The notes under the pieces: generated by a model
Databases searched by the model: none
Seen by the model: only the letters and a program-made list of their open reading frames with translations
Told to the model about the DNA's origin: nothing
IMG/VR virus record: IMGVR_UViG_3300017737_000064
Coordinates: 1-27,814 of that record
From: a virus
Direction: 5' to 3' (one strand)
Length of the DNA stretch: 27,814 bases
Shown: one piece after another, positions 16,256 through 22,260 of the stretch
How positions within the stretch are numbered: the stretch's first letter is position 1
How the letters are laid out: each line of letters begins with the position of its first letter
Program-made: the position numbers and the translations under genes

Positions 16256-17102
16256 ATCTGCCAAGCACTACAAACTTATGAAAGATAATAAGAGCAGTAG
16301 CTCTGTTATCAATAATTTTTTAAACACAGAAGAAATACAATACTTTTACAAATGGTGGCAGGATCATAGGCACAGAGAAAAAGCCAAAGGTGATTACAGC
16401 CAAATGGAGAACGAGGGACAAGTGCCTGATGGAACTTCTCTTGGTAATTTAAGATATTCATACGCATACGAAGAACTAAAAGAAATTTTACAACCTAAAA
16501 TTCAAAAAGCATTGGGTACAGATAATTTTCGAGCATTACCCGGAAAGTTTTATTATGTTCCTAAAGATTATGTATGGGACACTGTGCATACTGATGTTTC
16601 ATTGTATGAAAGTAAAAGAGCAGAGGACCTGAAAGAGATCTGGGAAGAACTTGGATGTTCTGAAGAGATAGAACGTGCATCAAGAGAAGGATGTCCTTCG
16701 GCCAATGGAAAAGAATTTAGAGACTGGGCAACTGAAAATCCGCAGTATGTCATTCCATCTTGGAAAACAATCGTTGTTCCTTTATGGTGTCCTGGAGAAG
16801 CAACCACAGTTACATTTGATCAATATGATTACGGTGGAGAAAAGTTAACCGGTTGGTACAATTGGAACAGTAAGAATATCGAATATATGACCGACAAGAT
16901 GTCAATTACACAAGAACAGTTTGATAGTTGTTTAAGACACATTAGATATGGCAAAAAGAAACTACACGGGTTGAGTATTGAAAATGTTTTTAATTGGAAA
17001 GTTGGTTCTGCATTCATGTTTGATTCTGCACAACTACATACCAGCGGTTATTGTAGTGACGGCAAAATAGGATTCACAATGTGGGTTGCCCATAATGAGT
17101 AA
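16236..17102 (+). CDS. 2-oxoglutarate/Fe(II)-oxygenase-like protein
   Basis: 288 residues from ATG 16236, or 274 from ATG 16278 (MKDNKSSSSVINNF); neither start has a clear Shine-Dalgarno. A double-stranded beta-helix fold is suggested by the metal triad pattern VHTD (His118, Asp120) and the distal His268 in FDSAQLHTSG, with a basic residue after it as candidate 2-oxoglutarate anchor. The N-terminal SVINNFLNTEEIQYFYKWW is the usual opening of prolyl-4-hydroxylase-like phage oxygenases. These hydroxylate proteins, nucleobases or small molecules. Its pairing with a radical SAM gene suggests sequential modification of one substrate (inference). Confidence 0.65.
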   Translation: MTLPPHRSAKHYKLMKDNKSSSSVINNFLNTEEIQYFYKWWQDHRHREKAKGDYSQMENEGQVPDGTSLGNLRYSYAYEELKEILQPKIQKALGTDNFRALPGKFYYVPKDYVWDTVHTDVSLYESKRAEDLKEIWEELGCSEEIERASREGCPSANGKEFRDWATENPQYVIPSWKTIVVPLWCPGEATTVTFDQYDYGGEKLTGWYNWNSKNIEYMTDKMSITQEQFDSCLRHIRYGKKKLHGLSIENVFNWKVGSAFMFDSAQLHTSGYCSDGKIGFTMWVAHNE

Positions 17103-17110
17103 GTATTGCT

Positions 17111-17392
17111 ATGAAAAAATTCTTTTCAATGAAACTAAAACAAGGATGGAATGAAAATGTTCCGCTCGAACTTGCTAAAAAATTAATTGTAACAGAATCA
17201 CCTTTTGTAGAATACCTACACAAAAAAAAAGTATTAAAAATACGTCATATAAAATCTCGTAACTGCATAGATCTGTATGCCGACGAGAAACATCTAATGA
17301 TTGCCAAACTAAAATTTGGCAAAGTCTTTACAGGTAAAATGGGTTTTATAGAATTGTTTATAATGCACCAACTGAAAAGGAAATGTTTATAA
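17111..17392 (+). CDS. Small basic hypothetical protein
   Basis: 93 residues, lysine-rich: MKKFFSMKLKQGWNENVPLE, then VEYLHKKKVLKIRHIKSRN, then KLKFGKVFTGKMGFIELF. It starts 8 bases after the oxygenase-like gene and converges with the next minus-strand gene. No signal peptide or known motif is visible. Nucleic-acid binding is possible from the charge only. Confidence 0.6.
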   Translation: MKKFFSMKLKQGWNENVPLELAKKLIVTESPFVEYLHKKKVLKIRHIKSRNCIDLYADEKHLMIAKLKFGKVFTGKMGFIELFIMHQLKRKCL

Positions 17393-17396
17393 CTTT

Positions 17397-17711
17397 TTAA
17401 ATCTCTAGACGTTGATCTGTAAAGTCTAATCCTTCAAGCTCTTTAGGTTTCCCTTTTGGATATGATGGCTCAATTTTGAACTCTTCACCGGTAGCATCAT
17501 TCTTACATCCTGCCAACAGCCAATCCCATTTGAAGTTTCCGTCTTCTACGAATTCCCACAGTACATCGTATGTTCCGTTGTTTCTTGATTGCAACAATAA
17601 TTCTTTTTTGCAATCTTCCATTGTATTAAAAGTTCTTTCCATTTGAAATGTTTGCTGTGTAGCAATAGGATCTTGTGTGATAAGATAAGCCAGAATTAAA
17701 ATTTTATACAT
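17397..17711 (-). CDS. Small exported-looking hypothetical protein
   Basis: 104 residues. The N-terminus MYKILILAYLITQDPIATQQ could be a short signal segment. The mature part has two cysteines (DCKKELLLQ, LLAGCKND) and several tryptophans. Its start codon overlaps the stop of the 30-aa membrane peptide (TAATG), so it is the last gene of a four-gene minus-strand operon with two lipoproteins. Similar Cys-pair proteins of unknown function occur at 12642 and 19444 in this window. Confidence 0.6.
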   Translation of the reverse strand: MYKILILAYLITQDPIATQQTFQMERTFNTMEDCKKELLLQSRNNGTYDVLWEFVEDGNFKWDWLLAGCKNDATGEEFKIEPSYPKGKPKELEGLDFTDQRLEI

Positions 17712-17803
17712 TACAATAATACCAATCTTACAATAAAAAATGCAGTACCACCTATTATCATCGAAACCGCTAAAACTCCTGCCGTGGTATATATTAAATT
17801 CAT
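17711..17803 (-). CDS. Single-helix membrane peptide (30 aa)
   Basis: MNLIYTTAGVLAVSMIIGG followed by TAFFIVRLVLL: one transmembrane helix and almost nothing else. Its start overlaps the stop of the upstream lipoprotein gene (ATGA) and its stop overlaps the next start (TAATG). That double coupling is the best evidence that it is translated. Confidence 0.5.
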   Translation of the reverse strand: MNLIYTTAGVLAVSMIIGGTAFFIVRLVLL

Positions 17804-18015
17804 CGTCTTTCTTTATGCCACTCTAATAAATGCTGGCTCGGAGTTTTGCCTGTTGCACCATGGACAGCAAGATCTAGTCCACTGGACAATGCACTTTTTT
17901 GATAGTTTCCTGTTGCCGCACCTGTTACTGTGCTTGTCGACAGACTACCAATCAATGGCAATGAACAGCCGTTTAATAATATTGTTATTGTAACTATTCC
18001 GAATATATTCTTCAT
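17800..18015 (-). CDS. Small lipoprotein
   Basis: 71 residues from ATG 18015 (MKNIFGIVTITILLNGCSLP); the longer in-frame start at 18063 would run into the upstream gene. The lipobox is LLNGC. The mature part is Ser/Thr/Gly-rich (GSLSTSTVTGAATGNYQKSA) with no recognised domain. It is second in the lipoprotein operon and coupled by ATGA to the membrane peptide. Confidence 0.65.
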   Translation of the reverse strand: MKNIFGIVTITILLNGCSLPLIGSLSTSTVTGAATGNYQKSALSSGLDLAVHGATGKTPSQHLLEWHKERR

Positions 18016-18025
18016 AGTGTTAATT

Positions 18026-18217
18026 TTATTTTTCGATAAGTTTGCAAGTTTCTTTGTTTGCATTTAGACCAGTATCTTTACCGTAAATCCAAACGTGTGA
18101 CCAAACAACTTGATCACCTTGAACTGCACACTTTTTTCCAAAAGAAAGTTTTGGACTTTTTGGTACAGAACAACCAACTAATAATAATGCTATTAATATA
18201 ATTCCTATGTTCTTCAT
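18026..18217 (-). CDS. Small lipoprotein
   Basis: 63 residues: MKNIGIILIALLLVGCSVPK gives a clear signal peptide with lipobox LVGC. The mature part has two cysteines (GKKCAV, ETCKL) that could form a disulfide. It is first gene of the minus-strand operon, with a late-type box 6 nt before its ATG. Possible roles are superinfection exclusion or outer spanin; neither is demonstrated. Confidence 0.7.
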   Translation of the reverse strand: MKNIGIILIALLLVGCSVPKSPKLSFGKKCAVQGDQVVWSHVWIYGKDTGLNANKETCKLIEK

Positions 18218-18223
18218 ATGACG

Positions 18224-18231
18224 TATTTACC
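18224..18231 (-). promoter_or_regulatory. Late-type promoter box (near-leaderless)
   Basis: Minus-strand GGTAAATA, then CGTCAT, then ATG 18217 (6-nt spacing). Confidence 0.55.
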
Positions 18232-18284
18232 TTTATGTGCGTACATAATATATAATAATGCATAATTGTTGATGCGTCAACCTA

Positions 18285-18292
18285 GGTAAATA
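18285..18292 (+). promoter_or_regulatory. Late-type promoter box (near-leaderless)
   Basis: Plus-strand GGTAAATA, then CAGAC, then ATG 18298 (5-nt spacing). It has the same GGTAAATA core as the divergent box at 18224. Confidence 0.55.
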
Positions 18293-18297
18293 CAGAC

Positions 18298-18405
18298 ATG
18301 ATAAAATACATTTGTGATGACTGCGGTTGTGAACAGCACTGTAAACGTTCTTGTACAGAATGTCGAGACTGTCCTGATTGTGGTTGTAAAAAATGTAAGC
18401 AATAA
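18298..18405 (+). CDS. Cysteine-rich 35-aa peptide
   Basis: Ten of 35 residues are cysteine, at positions 6, 9, 11, 15, 19, 22, 25, 28, 30 and 33, with repeated CxxCxC units (CDDCGC, CPDCGC) and many charged residues. The pattern suits Zn or other metal binding (metallothionein or zinc-ribbon-like), or a substrate of a peptide-modifying enzyme. A late-type box 5 nt upstream and the AAGGAG of the next gene right after its stop support a real transcription unit. No family is recognised. Confidence 0.6.
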   Translation: MIKYICDDCGCEQHCKRSCTECRDCPDCGCKKCKQ

Positions 18406-18416
18406 GGAGATTTGAA

Positions 18417-18527
18417 ATGAAAAATTTTCTAAAAAATAAAAAAGTATGGGTTGGTGCCGCAGTAGTGGTAATCATATTCGCTTGGATGCTTTGGTCAGGA
18501 CAACCGGCTCCAGTGGAAGCTCAGTAA
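18417..18527 (+). CDS. Small membrane or exported peptide (36 aa)
   Basis: MKNFLKNKKVWVGAAVVVII then FAWMLWSGQPAPVEAQ. A Shine-Dalgarno AAGGAGA sits 8 nt upstream. The basic start, hydrophobic helix and PAPVEAQ end look like a signal peptide with almost no mature protein. The segment closely resembles the signal region of the gene at 24983 (VAVIAALVILWSVFKPAPAEA). Confidence 0.55.
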   Translation: MKNFLKNKKVWVGAAVVVIIFAWMLWSGQPAPVEAQ

Positions 18528-18541
18528 TAAGGAGAGGTAAT

Positions 18542-18652
18542 ATGTTTTTAACAATAGCCTTTATCATTGGTTTTGTTGCAGGTTGGTATGTGAATGAAAA
18601 ATTCGAAGACCTAGGTGCAATGAGTAAGAAACTAATGTGGTGGAAGAAGTAA
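18542..18652 (+). CDS. Small membrane protein (36 aa)
   Basis: MFLTIAFIIGFVAGWYVNEK, one N-terminal transmembrane helix, then a polar tail ending WWKK. AAGGAGAGG lies just upstream of the ATG. Its stop overlaps the start of the next gene (TAATG). Confidence 0.6.
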   Translation: MFLTIAFIIGFVAGWYVNEKFEDLGAMSKKLMWWKK

Positions 18653-18807
18653 TGTTTAAACTGCCAAAAATAAAATTACCCAAAGTTAAGATGCCTGATG
18701 TTGTTGGTAAAGCAAAGGACCTTACTAAAAAAGTAGGTGCCAGTGTTAAGTCAACAACAAAAGGTGCAACTAAAGGTATTAAAAGTTTAAATCCTTTTAA
18801 AAAGTAA
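18652..18807 (+). CDS. Small lysine-rich protein (51 aa)
   Basis: Starts MFKLPKIKLPKVKMPDVVGK with a repeated K-x-K/L-P pattern, then an alternating Lys/Thr/Gly helix (KKVGASVKSTTKGATKG) ending in NPFKK. It is coupled by TAATG to the membrane peptide. The composition fits membrane-surface or nucleic-acid contact. The family is unknown. Confidence 0.55.
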   Translation: MFKLPKIKLPKVKMPDVVGKAKDLTKKVGASVKSTTKGATKGIKSLNPFKK

Positions 18808-18830
18808 TATTTTAAGTAGGGGGTTCTACT

Positions 18831-18974
18831 ATGTGGAACTGGATTAAAAAAGTTTGTCTCCTAGGGTACGAGGATATCCTCAATCCGCCCGGCAAACAGA
18901 GCCAAAACGTGTATCGTATTAAAGGAAAGAAGTACGTACTTAAAAAACGTATGACTGCCCGAAAAAGCAAATAG
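18831..18974 (+). CDS. Small basic protein (47 aa)
   Basis: MWNWIKKVCLLGYEDILNPP followed by a basic half (YRIKGKKYVLKKRMTARKSK). AAGTAGGGGG precedes the ATG. The amphipathic Trp-rich start may contact membrane. No homologue is recognised. Confidence 0.5.
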   Translation: MWNWIKKVCLLGYEDILNPPGKQSQNVYRIKGKKYVLKKRMTARKSK

Positions 18975-18981
18975 CATATCG

Positions 18982-18989
18982 AATAAATA
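18982..18989 (+). promoter_or_regulatory. Late-type promoter box (near-leaderless)
   Basis: AATAAATA, then 8 nt (CTATTATT), then ATG 18998; there is no Shine-Dalgarno. Confidence 0.55.
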
Positions 18990-18997
18990 CTATTATT

Positions 18998-19444
18998 ATG
19001 AAGATCAGTGATTCAACATCAATATCAATGCCTATGCGGAATTTACTTTCCATCCTGGCCGCAGTCGCAGTCGGGGTATGGGGATATTTTGGCCTAGTAG
19101 AGAGGCTTACATTATTGGAGATGAAAAACGCATCACTTACAAAAGATCTAGAACACGCAGAACAGAAACTCACAGCAGACATTGAGAAGAACAACGAATT
19201 CAGAATCAAATATCCAAGAGGTGAGTTAGGACAGAGCTCACAGGACATAGAACAGTTCATGCTGATAGAAGACCTTTACACCACTGTGGAGAGAATGCAG
19301 AAGCATCTGGACAGCATGGCAAATAACAAAATTAATATTGAATTCTTAAACAAGCAGATGGAGAAAGCACAGGTGAACATCGAAGCACTCAAAGATGCTG
19401 ACAGGGAAATAGTTTACAAGAACGGTAACGGAGAAGCACACTAA
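18998..19444 (+). CDS. Membrane-anchored coiled-coil protein (marine T4-like family)
   Basis: 148 residues: polar N-terminus MKISDSTSISMPMRN, a transmembrane helix (LLSILAAVAVGVWGYFGLV), then a long charged coiled coil interrupted by the conserved-looking block EFRIKYPRGELG and QFMLIEDLY. I recall this layout, with the same SDSTSISMPMRN start, in marine T4-like phages, where it has no assigned function. One anchor plus a periplasmic coiled coil is also the layout of an inner-membrane spanin, so a lysis role is conceivable. Its stop overlaps the next ATG. Confidence 0.7.
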   Translation: MKISDSTSISMPMRNLLSILAAVAVGVWGYFGLVERLTLLEMKNASLTKDLEHAEQKLTADIEKNNEFRIKYPRGELGQSSQDIEQFMLIEDLYTTVERMQKHLDSMANNKINIEFLNKQMEKAQVNIEALKDADREIVYKNGNGEAH

Positions 19445-19653
19445 TGATAGAAACAGTATTCGCATTGTTGATGTTGGTCAACGGAGAGATCACGGAACAC
19501 AGAATCCAAGAGTCAATGGCCAAGTGCCTGAGAGGCAAACGTACAGCAGAAAGACAATACAATGAAAGTGTCAAGTACCAATGCATCAAAGCCAAGGCTG
19601 AGACAGAGATTTACATGGGTCAGAAGTCAATCAAAGCAATAATATTAGAATAA
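19444..19653 (+). CDS. Small hypothetical protein with N-terminal hydrophobic segment
   Basis: 69 residues: METs-style hydrophobic start IETVFALLMLVNGEITEHRI, then SMAKCLRGKR and YQCIKAKAE with a cysteine pair. It looks like the 'MIETVFAL' small proteins I recall from marine phages; no function is known. It is coupled on both sides by TAATG junctions. Confidence 0.65.
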   Translation: MIETVFALLMLVNGEITEHRIQESMAKCLRGKRTAERQYNESVKYQCIKAKAETEIYMGQKSIKAIILE

Positions 19654-19721
19654 TGAGTCAATGGTTAACATGGTTAATTATAATTGGCGTTGCTATATAT
19701 TTGGGTATCTATGTTTGGTAG
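19653..19721 (+). CDS. Possible 22-aa single-helix membrane peptide
   Basis: MSQWLTWLIIIGVAIYLGIYVW followed by a stop codon. Its ATG overlaps the upstream stop (TAATG), and a lipoprotein frame starts inside it in another frame. The same kind of coupled tiny membrane peptide is seen at 17711 and 26148. Confidence 0.4.
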   Translation: MSQWLTWLIIIGVAIYLGIYVW

Positions 19722-19846
19722 TGTTGTCCGGGTGTGCTACAACTAATCAAACATTTGTAATGCCTACAGCAATAACTTATCCTGAAGAACGTAAAGTATT
19801 AATGGCTGTGCCAGTACTTCCTGTCGAGATTAATATTGTCGAATAA
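19661..19846 (+). CDS. Small lipoprotein
   Basis: 61 residues from ATG 19661 (or 19670). The signal region is CYIFGYLCLVVLSGC with lipobox LSGC, and the mature part is TTNQTFVMPTAITYPEE ending in a Pro/Val-rich stretch (AVPVLPVEINIVE). It overlaps the 22-aa membrane peptide in a different frame, an embedded arrangement like outer spanins of the Rz1 type. Its 3' end overlaps the convergent minus-strand gene by 48 bases. Confidence 0.5.
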   Translation: MVNMVNYNWRCYIFGYLCLVVLSGCATTNQTFVMPTAITYPEERKVLMAVPVLPVEINIVE

Positions 19847-20014
19847 TCTTCTTTGTGATTGATTGTAAGAACAATTATTGAACCAATCTTGACTATCAAT
19901 ATCCATACTGCATAATTCACATTTATCAATTACCCATGTTGGGTCAAACCATAAAGGTGTGCCTGGACCAGGAGTGAGACAATGAGTGTGTCTCCAGACC
20001 ATCTTACGAGTCAT
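19799..20014 (-). CDS. Small Cys/His-containing hypothetical protein
   Basis: 71 residues from ATG 20014 (MTRKMVWRHTHCLTPGPGTP). It has aromatic residues, a CELC pair and further cysteines (HCL, NNCSYN) that could bind zinc. Longer in-frame starts exist up to 20077 but look less natural. The last 16 codons overlap the convergent lipoprotein frame, so one of the two 3' ends may not be used. Confidence 0.5.
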   Translation of the reverse strand: MTRKMVWRHTHCLTPGPGTPLWFDPTWVIDKCELCSMDIDSQDWFNNCSYNQSQRRLFDNINLDRKYWHSH

Positions 20015-20094
20015 GATGTAAATTAGTTTTCGTTTTTCAAGAGTGTACACACAATTATTTAGAATTCTTAAGTCCAAAATAATATGTGTAGATA

Positions 20095-20331
20095 TTAATC
20101 TAGATCTGTTCTAACGATGTGTTTTCTCAATGCTCTAACAAGTTCTTCAATTTTATCTATACAAGCAATCATATCTTTATCTGTGATATATTTTGCTCTG
20201 TCTTTTAACTTGTCGTATTCTTTCAAAGAGATTTGCACCATTGGAGAAAGATCACGTGACCCTTCGTTTTCGTAGGTCATATCGTTACCGTGCTCTTTAT
20301 GATCGTCGTATGTTCTTTTTGATTCTGACAT
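20095..20331 (-). CDS. Small acidic hypothetical protein
   Basis: 78 residues: a polar N-terminus rich in Glu, His and Asp, then a helical part SLKEYDKLKDRAKYIT and IDKIEELVRALRKHI, likely a coiled coil. The minus strand just upstream is AT-rich with TATAAT directly before the ATG. No domain is recognised. Confidence 0.6.
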   Translation of the reverse strand: MSESKRTYDDHKEHGNDMTYENEGSRDLSPMVQISLKEYDKLKDRAKYITDKDMIACIDKIEELVRALRKHIVRTDLD

Positions 20332-20369
20332 ATTATAATAATAATGCTAATTGTTGAACTAGTCAACTA

Positions 20370-20585
20370 TTATTTAGAGTGTGGTGGTAATTTTTTTTCT
20401 ACCCACCATATATGCTTTCTAGTGATTGGATCGTATTTTCTAACTCTGAGTTTTTGGTTTTTCTTTTCACCTTTAGTGGGTTTCATCGCATAGTAATAAA
20501 AGCCGTGGTCCTTCATTTTTGAATCCTCAGGAACCAATCTTACTTTTGCGTATGGTTTTTTCGTTTTTGGTTTGTCTTTTGCCAT
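20370..20585 (-). CDS. rpmG: Ribosomal protein bL33 homologue
   Basis: 71 residues. The core aligns with bacterial bL33 end to end: KVRLVPEDSKMKDHGFYYYA matches the (I/K)KLVSSAGTGHFYTT opening, and LRVRKYDPITRKHIWWVEKK matches the bL33 signature (L)xxKKYDPVxRKHVxxxExK, especially alphaproteobacterial versions. An extra basic N-terminus (MAKDKPKTKKPY) and a short C-terminal extension explain the length beyond the usual ~55. The zinc-binding cysteines found in some bL33 are absent, as in the E. coli type. It lies in a minus-strand cluster with clpP. A phage copy would be built into host 50S subunits near the E site, possibly biasing translation (inference). Confidence 0.85.
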   Translation of the reverse strand: MAKDKPKTKKPYAKVRLVPEDSKMKDHGFYYYAMKPTKGEKKNQKLRVRKYDPITRKHIWWVEKKLPPHSK

Positions 20586-20713
20586 CTTCTATATCCAGTT
20601 ATCCAATCTTCTTTATAGATTTTATTTACAAAATTTTCTAAATGTTTAGCAGGATCTACTGTATTATTTTTTAAAATTCGCCATACTTTAGTGTTAGCAG
20701 GCTTTTTAAACAT
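20540..20713 (-). CDS. Small basic hypothetical protein
   Basis: 57 residues from ATG 20713 (MFKKPANTKVWRILKNNTVD), with a basic Trp-containing body and a lysine-rich tail (QKTNQKRKNHTQK). It starts 1 base after the clpP stop and overlaps the bL33 start by 46 bases, so clpP, this gene and rpmG probably form one operon. The charge suggests RNA or ribosome contact. No family is recognised. Confidence 0.5.
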   Translation of the reverse strand: MFKKPANTKVWRILKNNTVDPAKHLENFVNKIYKEDWITGYRRWQKTNQKRKNHTQK

Positions 20714-20714
20714 C

Positions 20715-21314
20715 TTACTTGTTATCCTCTGCTCTCGAAGATACAATTTTATCTGCTAGTCCGTAAGCCACTGCTTCTTCCGAAGTCATAAACTTATCTC
20801 TTTCCATATCGTCTTTTAACTTATCGTATGGTTGTCCTGTCGTCTTCTCGTAAATTTTTGTAAGCTCTTTCTTCCATCTTAACAGTTCGTTCGCTTGTAT
20901 CTCAACATCGGTTGCTTGTCCTCTAGCACCACCCAAAGGTTGATGTATCATATGTCTCGAATGAGGTAACATCAATCTTTTTCCTTTTGTGCCTGCTGAT
21001 GCAAGTAATGATCCCATTGAGCAGGCTTGTCCTGTTACGATAGTCTGTATAGGACAGTTGACATATTGCATAGTATCATAAATGGCCATACCTGCTGTAA
21101 CTAATCCTCCTGGGGAGTTTATGTATATTGTAATATCTTTTGATGGAGATTGTGATTCTAAAAATAATAATTGGGCACAAAGAACTGATGAAGTGTGTTC
21201 ACCAATCGGTCCTTCAAGCATTATAATTCTGTCTTTCAGCAAACGAGAAAATATATCGTAACTTCTTTCTCCTTTACTAGTTTGTTCTATAACTATTGGT
21301 ACAAGTGAGCTCAT
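20715..21314 (-). CDS. clpP: ATP-dependent Clp protease proteolytic subunit ClpP
   Basis: 199 residues, full length. The catalytic triad is intact: Ser99 in [10 protein letters not shown], His124 in HMIHQP, Asp173 in MERDKFM. The oxyanion region SPGG (68-70) is present. It forms a tetradecameric chamber fed by a Clp/AAA+ unfoldase. No ClpX or ClpA is in the window, so it presumably uses the host unfoldase. A perfect -35 (TTGACA) lies upstream, suggesting early expression by host polymerase. In phages ClpP-like enzymes can be prohead proteases, but this sequence is much closer to true bacterial ClpP. Confidence 0.95.
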   Translation of the reverse strand: MSSLVPIVIEQTSKGERSYDIFSRLLKDRIIMLEGPIGEHTSSVLCAQLLFLESQSPSKDITIYINSPGGLVTAGMAIYDTMQYVNCPIQTIVTGQACSMGSLLASAGTKGKRLMLPHSRHMIHQPLGGARGQATDVEIQANELLRWKKELTKIYEKTTGQPYDKLKDDMERDKFMTSEEAVAYGLADKIVSSRAEDNK

Positions 21315-21320
21315 AAATTA

Positions 21321-21349
21321 ATATTACTTTAAATTGTTATCATTGTCAA
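21321..21349 (-). promoter_or_regulatory. Sigma70-like promoter for clpP
   Basis: Minus strand: TTGACA (21344-21349), 17-nt spacer, TAATAT (21321-21326). It has a perfect -35 and a weaker -10, immediately upstream of the clpP ATG. The transcript would start inside or at the very beginning of clpP unless an alternative -10 is used. Confidence 0.5.
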
Positions 21350-21352
21350 CCA

Positions 21353-22108
21353 CTACCAAGATGTCCATTTGACATTAAAGTCTTTACCACGTAGACCTTT
21401 TTCATGATATACGTAACAACGTGAATGGTGTTGCTTGTCTGTTTCATCTTTTACATCAAAGTGTCTAATCCAATCTTTATCTAGGTTGGTCCAAACTCCT
21501 TGATTAAAAACTTTCAATAATGCCTTTTGGTCTAAACCAATTTGGAAATGATCGTTGTTTGCTGTGTGTACAATGTCTTCAGCGACATTTCGAATTTTAG
21601 ATAAATCGTTTGGATGTAAATGGCAGAACGTTGCCATTATTCTACCTCCGTGTTTTGAGAATGCTGTTTGTTTGAATAACTCTTTTCTGGATCTCCTGTT
21701 CGGTACTCGTTGTGCATATGCATCAACATCGGCAACAATTATTGATTGGTCGGATCTCATATTGTATCCTAACAAAACAAAACGTTGGCATTGTGTATAA
21801 CTTTCGTATATCCATTTTTTTATAACACTATCTTCGTTGGTTCTCTCCGTTGCTATTCGAAATTTATCTACTGCCACTTTCCACTCGTAATCGTTTGTGT
21901 TGCAGTGGGTATGAGATATTTGTTTACTCTCCAACCATTTGAGAGATTGTTCACTAGGATCAATTATGTGTATGTGTACAGGCAACTGCCATAGTTCAGT
22001 GAACGTATCGTAAAATCTTTTGAAATAAACTTTAAAGTATCTTTCGTCGCAAGAACAAAGTATAAATCTTTTTTCGCTTGGCCAACTACCTTTTACATTA
22101 TTAAACAT
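21353..22108 (-). CDS. GT-A-fold glycosyltransferase-like protein
   Basis: 251 residues. The likely nucleotide-sugar/metal motif is IIVADVDAYAQR (DxD at Asp127 and Asp129), preceded by VLLGYNMRSD and followed downstream by HFQIGLDQKALLKVF, which resembles the D-Q acceptor region of GT-A enzymes. The N-terminal FILCSCDERYFKVYFKRF fits the first Rossmann-like strand. It probably glycosylates host surface polymer or a phage component; donor and acceptor are unknown. The ATG follows a 24-codon leader ORF by only 4 nt and has no Shine-Dalgarno of its own, so translation is probably coupled to it. Confidence 0.55.
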   Translation of the reverse strand: MFNNVKGSWPSEKRFILCSCDERYFKVYFKRFYDTFTELWQLPVHIHIIDPSEQSLKWLESKQISHTHCNTNDYEWKVAVDKFRIATERTNEDSVIKKWIYESYTQCQRFVLLGYNMRSDQSIIVADVDAYAQRVPNRRSRKELFKQTAFSKHGGRIMATFCHLHPNDLSKIRNVAEDIVHTANNDHFQIGLDQKALLKVFNQGVWTNLDKDWIRHFDVKDETDKQHHSRCYVYHEKGLRGKDFNVKWTSW

Positions 22109-22112
22109 ATTT

Positions 22113-22187
22113 TTATATACCCGGTATTGCTGAAGACAACACCGGGTGGTTCTTCAGACCGTTTAGTGCATCCACCTGCTCTTGCAT
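22113..22187 (-). CDS. 24-codon leader ORF
   Basis: ATG 22187 with GGAG 8 nt upstream. It encodes MQEQVDALNGLKNHPVLSSA plus IPGI and stops 4 nt before the glycosyltransferase-like gene. It sits on a transcript from a near-perfect sigma70-like promoter. The good ribosome site and codon choice suggest it is translated. Part of its sequence forms two interleaved inverted repeats (see the pseudoknot entry). Confidence 0.5.
   Translation of the reverse strand: MQEQVDALNGLKNHPVLSSAIPGI
22119..22157 (-). promoter_or_regulatory. Potential H-type pseudoknot in leader RNA
   Basis: Two 7-bp inverted repeats interleave: CTGAAGA (22130-22136) with TCTTCAG (22151-22157), and ACCCGGT (22119-22125) with ACCGGGT (22141-22147). 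As RNA these can form either of two hairpins or both as a pseudoknot. The 3' stem lies about 10 nt before the AUG of the glycosyltransferase-like gene. It could be a translational switch coupled to the leader ORF. It does not match a riboswitch class I can name. Confidence 0.5.
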
Positions 22188-22260
22188 ACAGGAAACTCCA
22201 GTTGATTTGACTCTCGCCTGACTCAATGGGTGTCTATACTTTCACCATGGATACATTGAT

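Noticed and set aside
18016-18063. Longer start for the second lipoprotein of the minus-strand operon
   Set aside because: It would overlap the preceding lipoprotein gene and add a non-signal-like leader before a standard lipoprotein signal.
22119-22157. Hammerhead ribozyme, because CTGAAGA fits the CUGANGA core
   Set aside because: The GAAA core segment and cleavage-site arrangement are missing; the segment is instead one arm of an inverted repeat.
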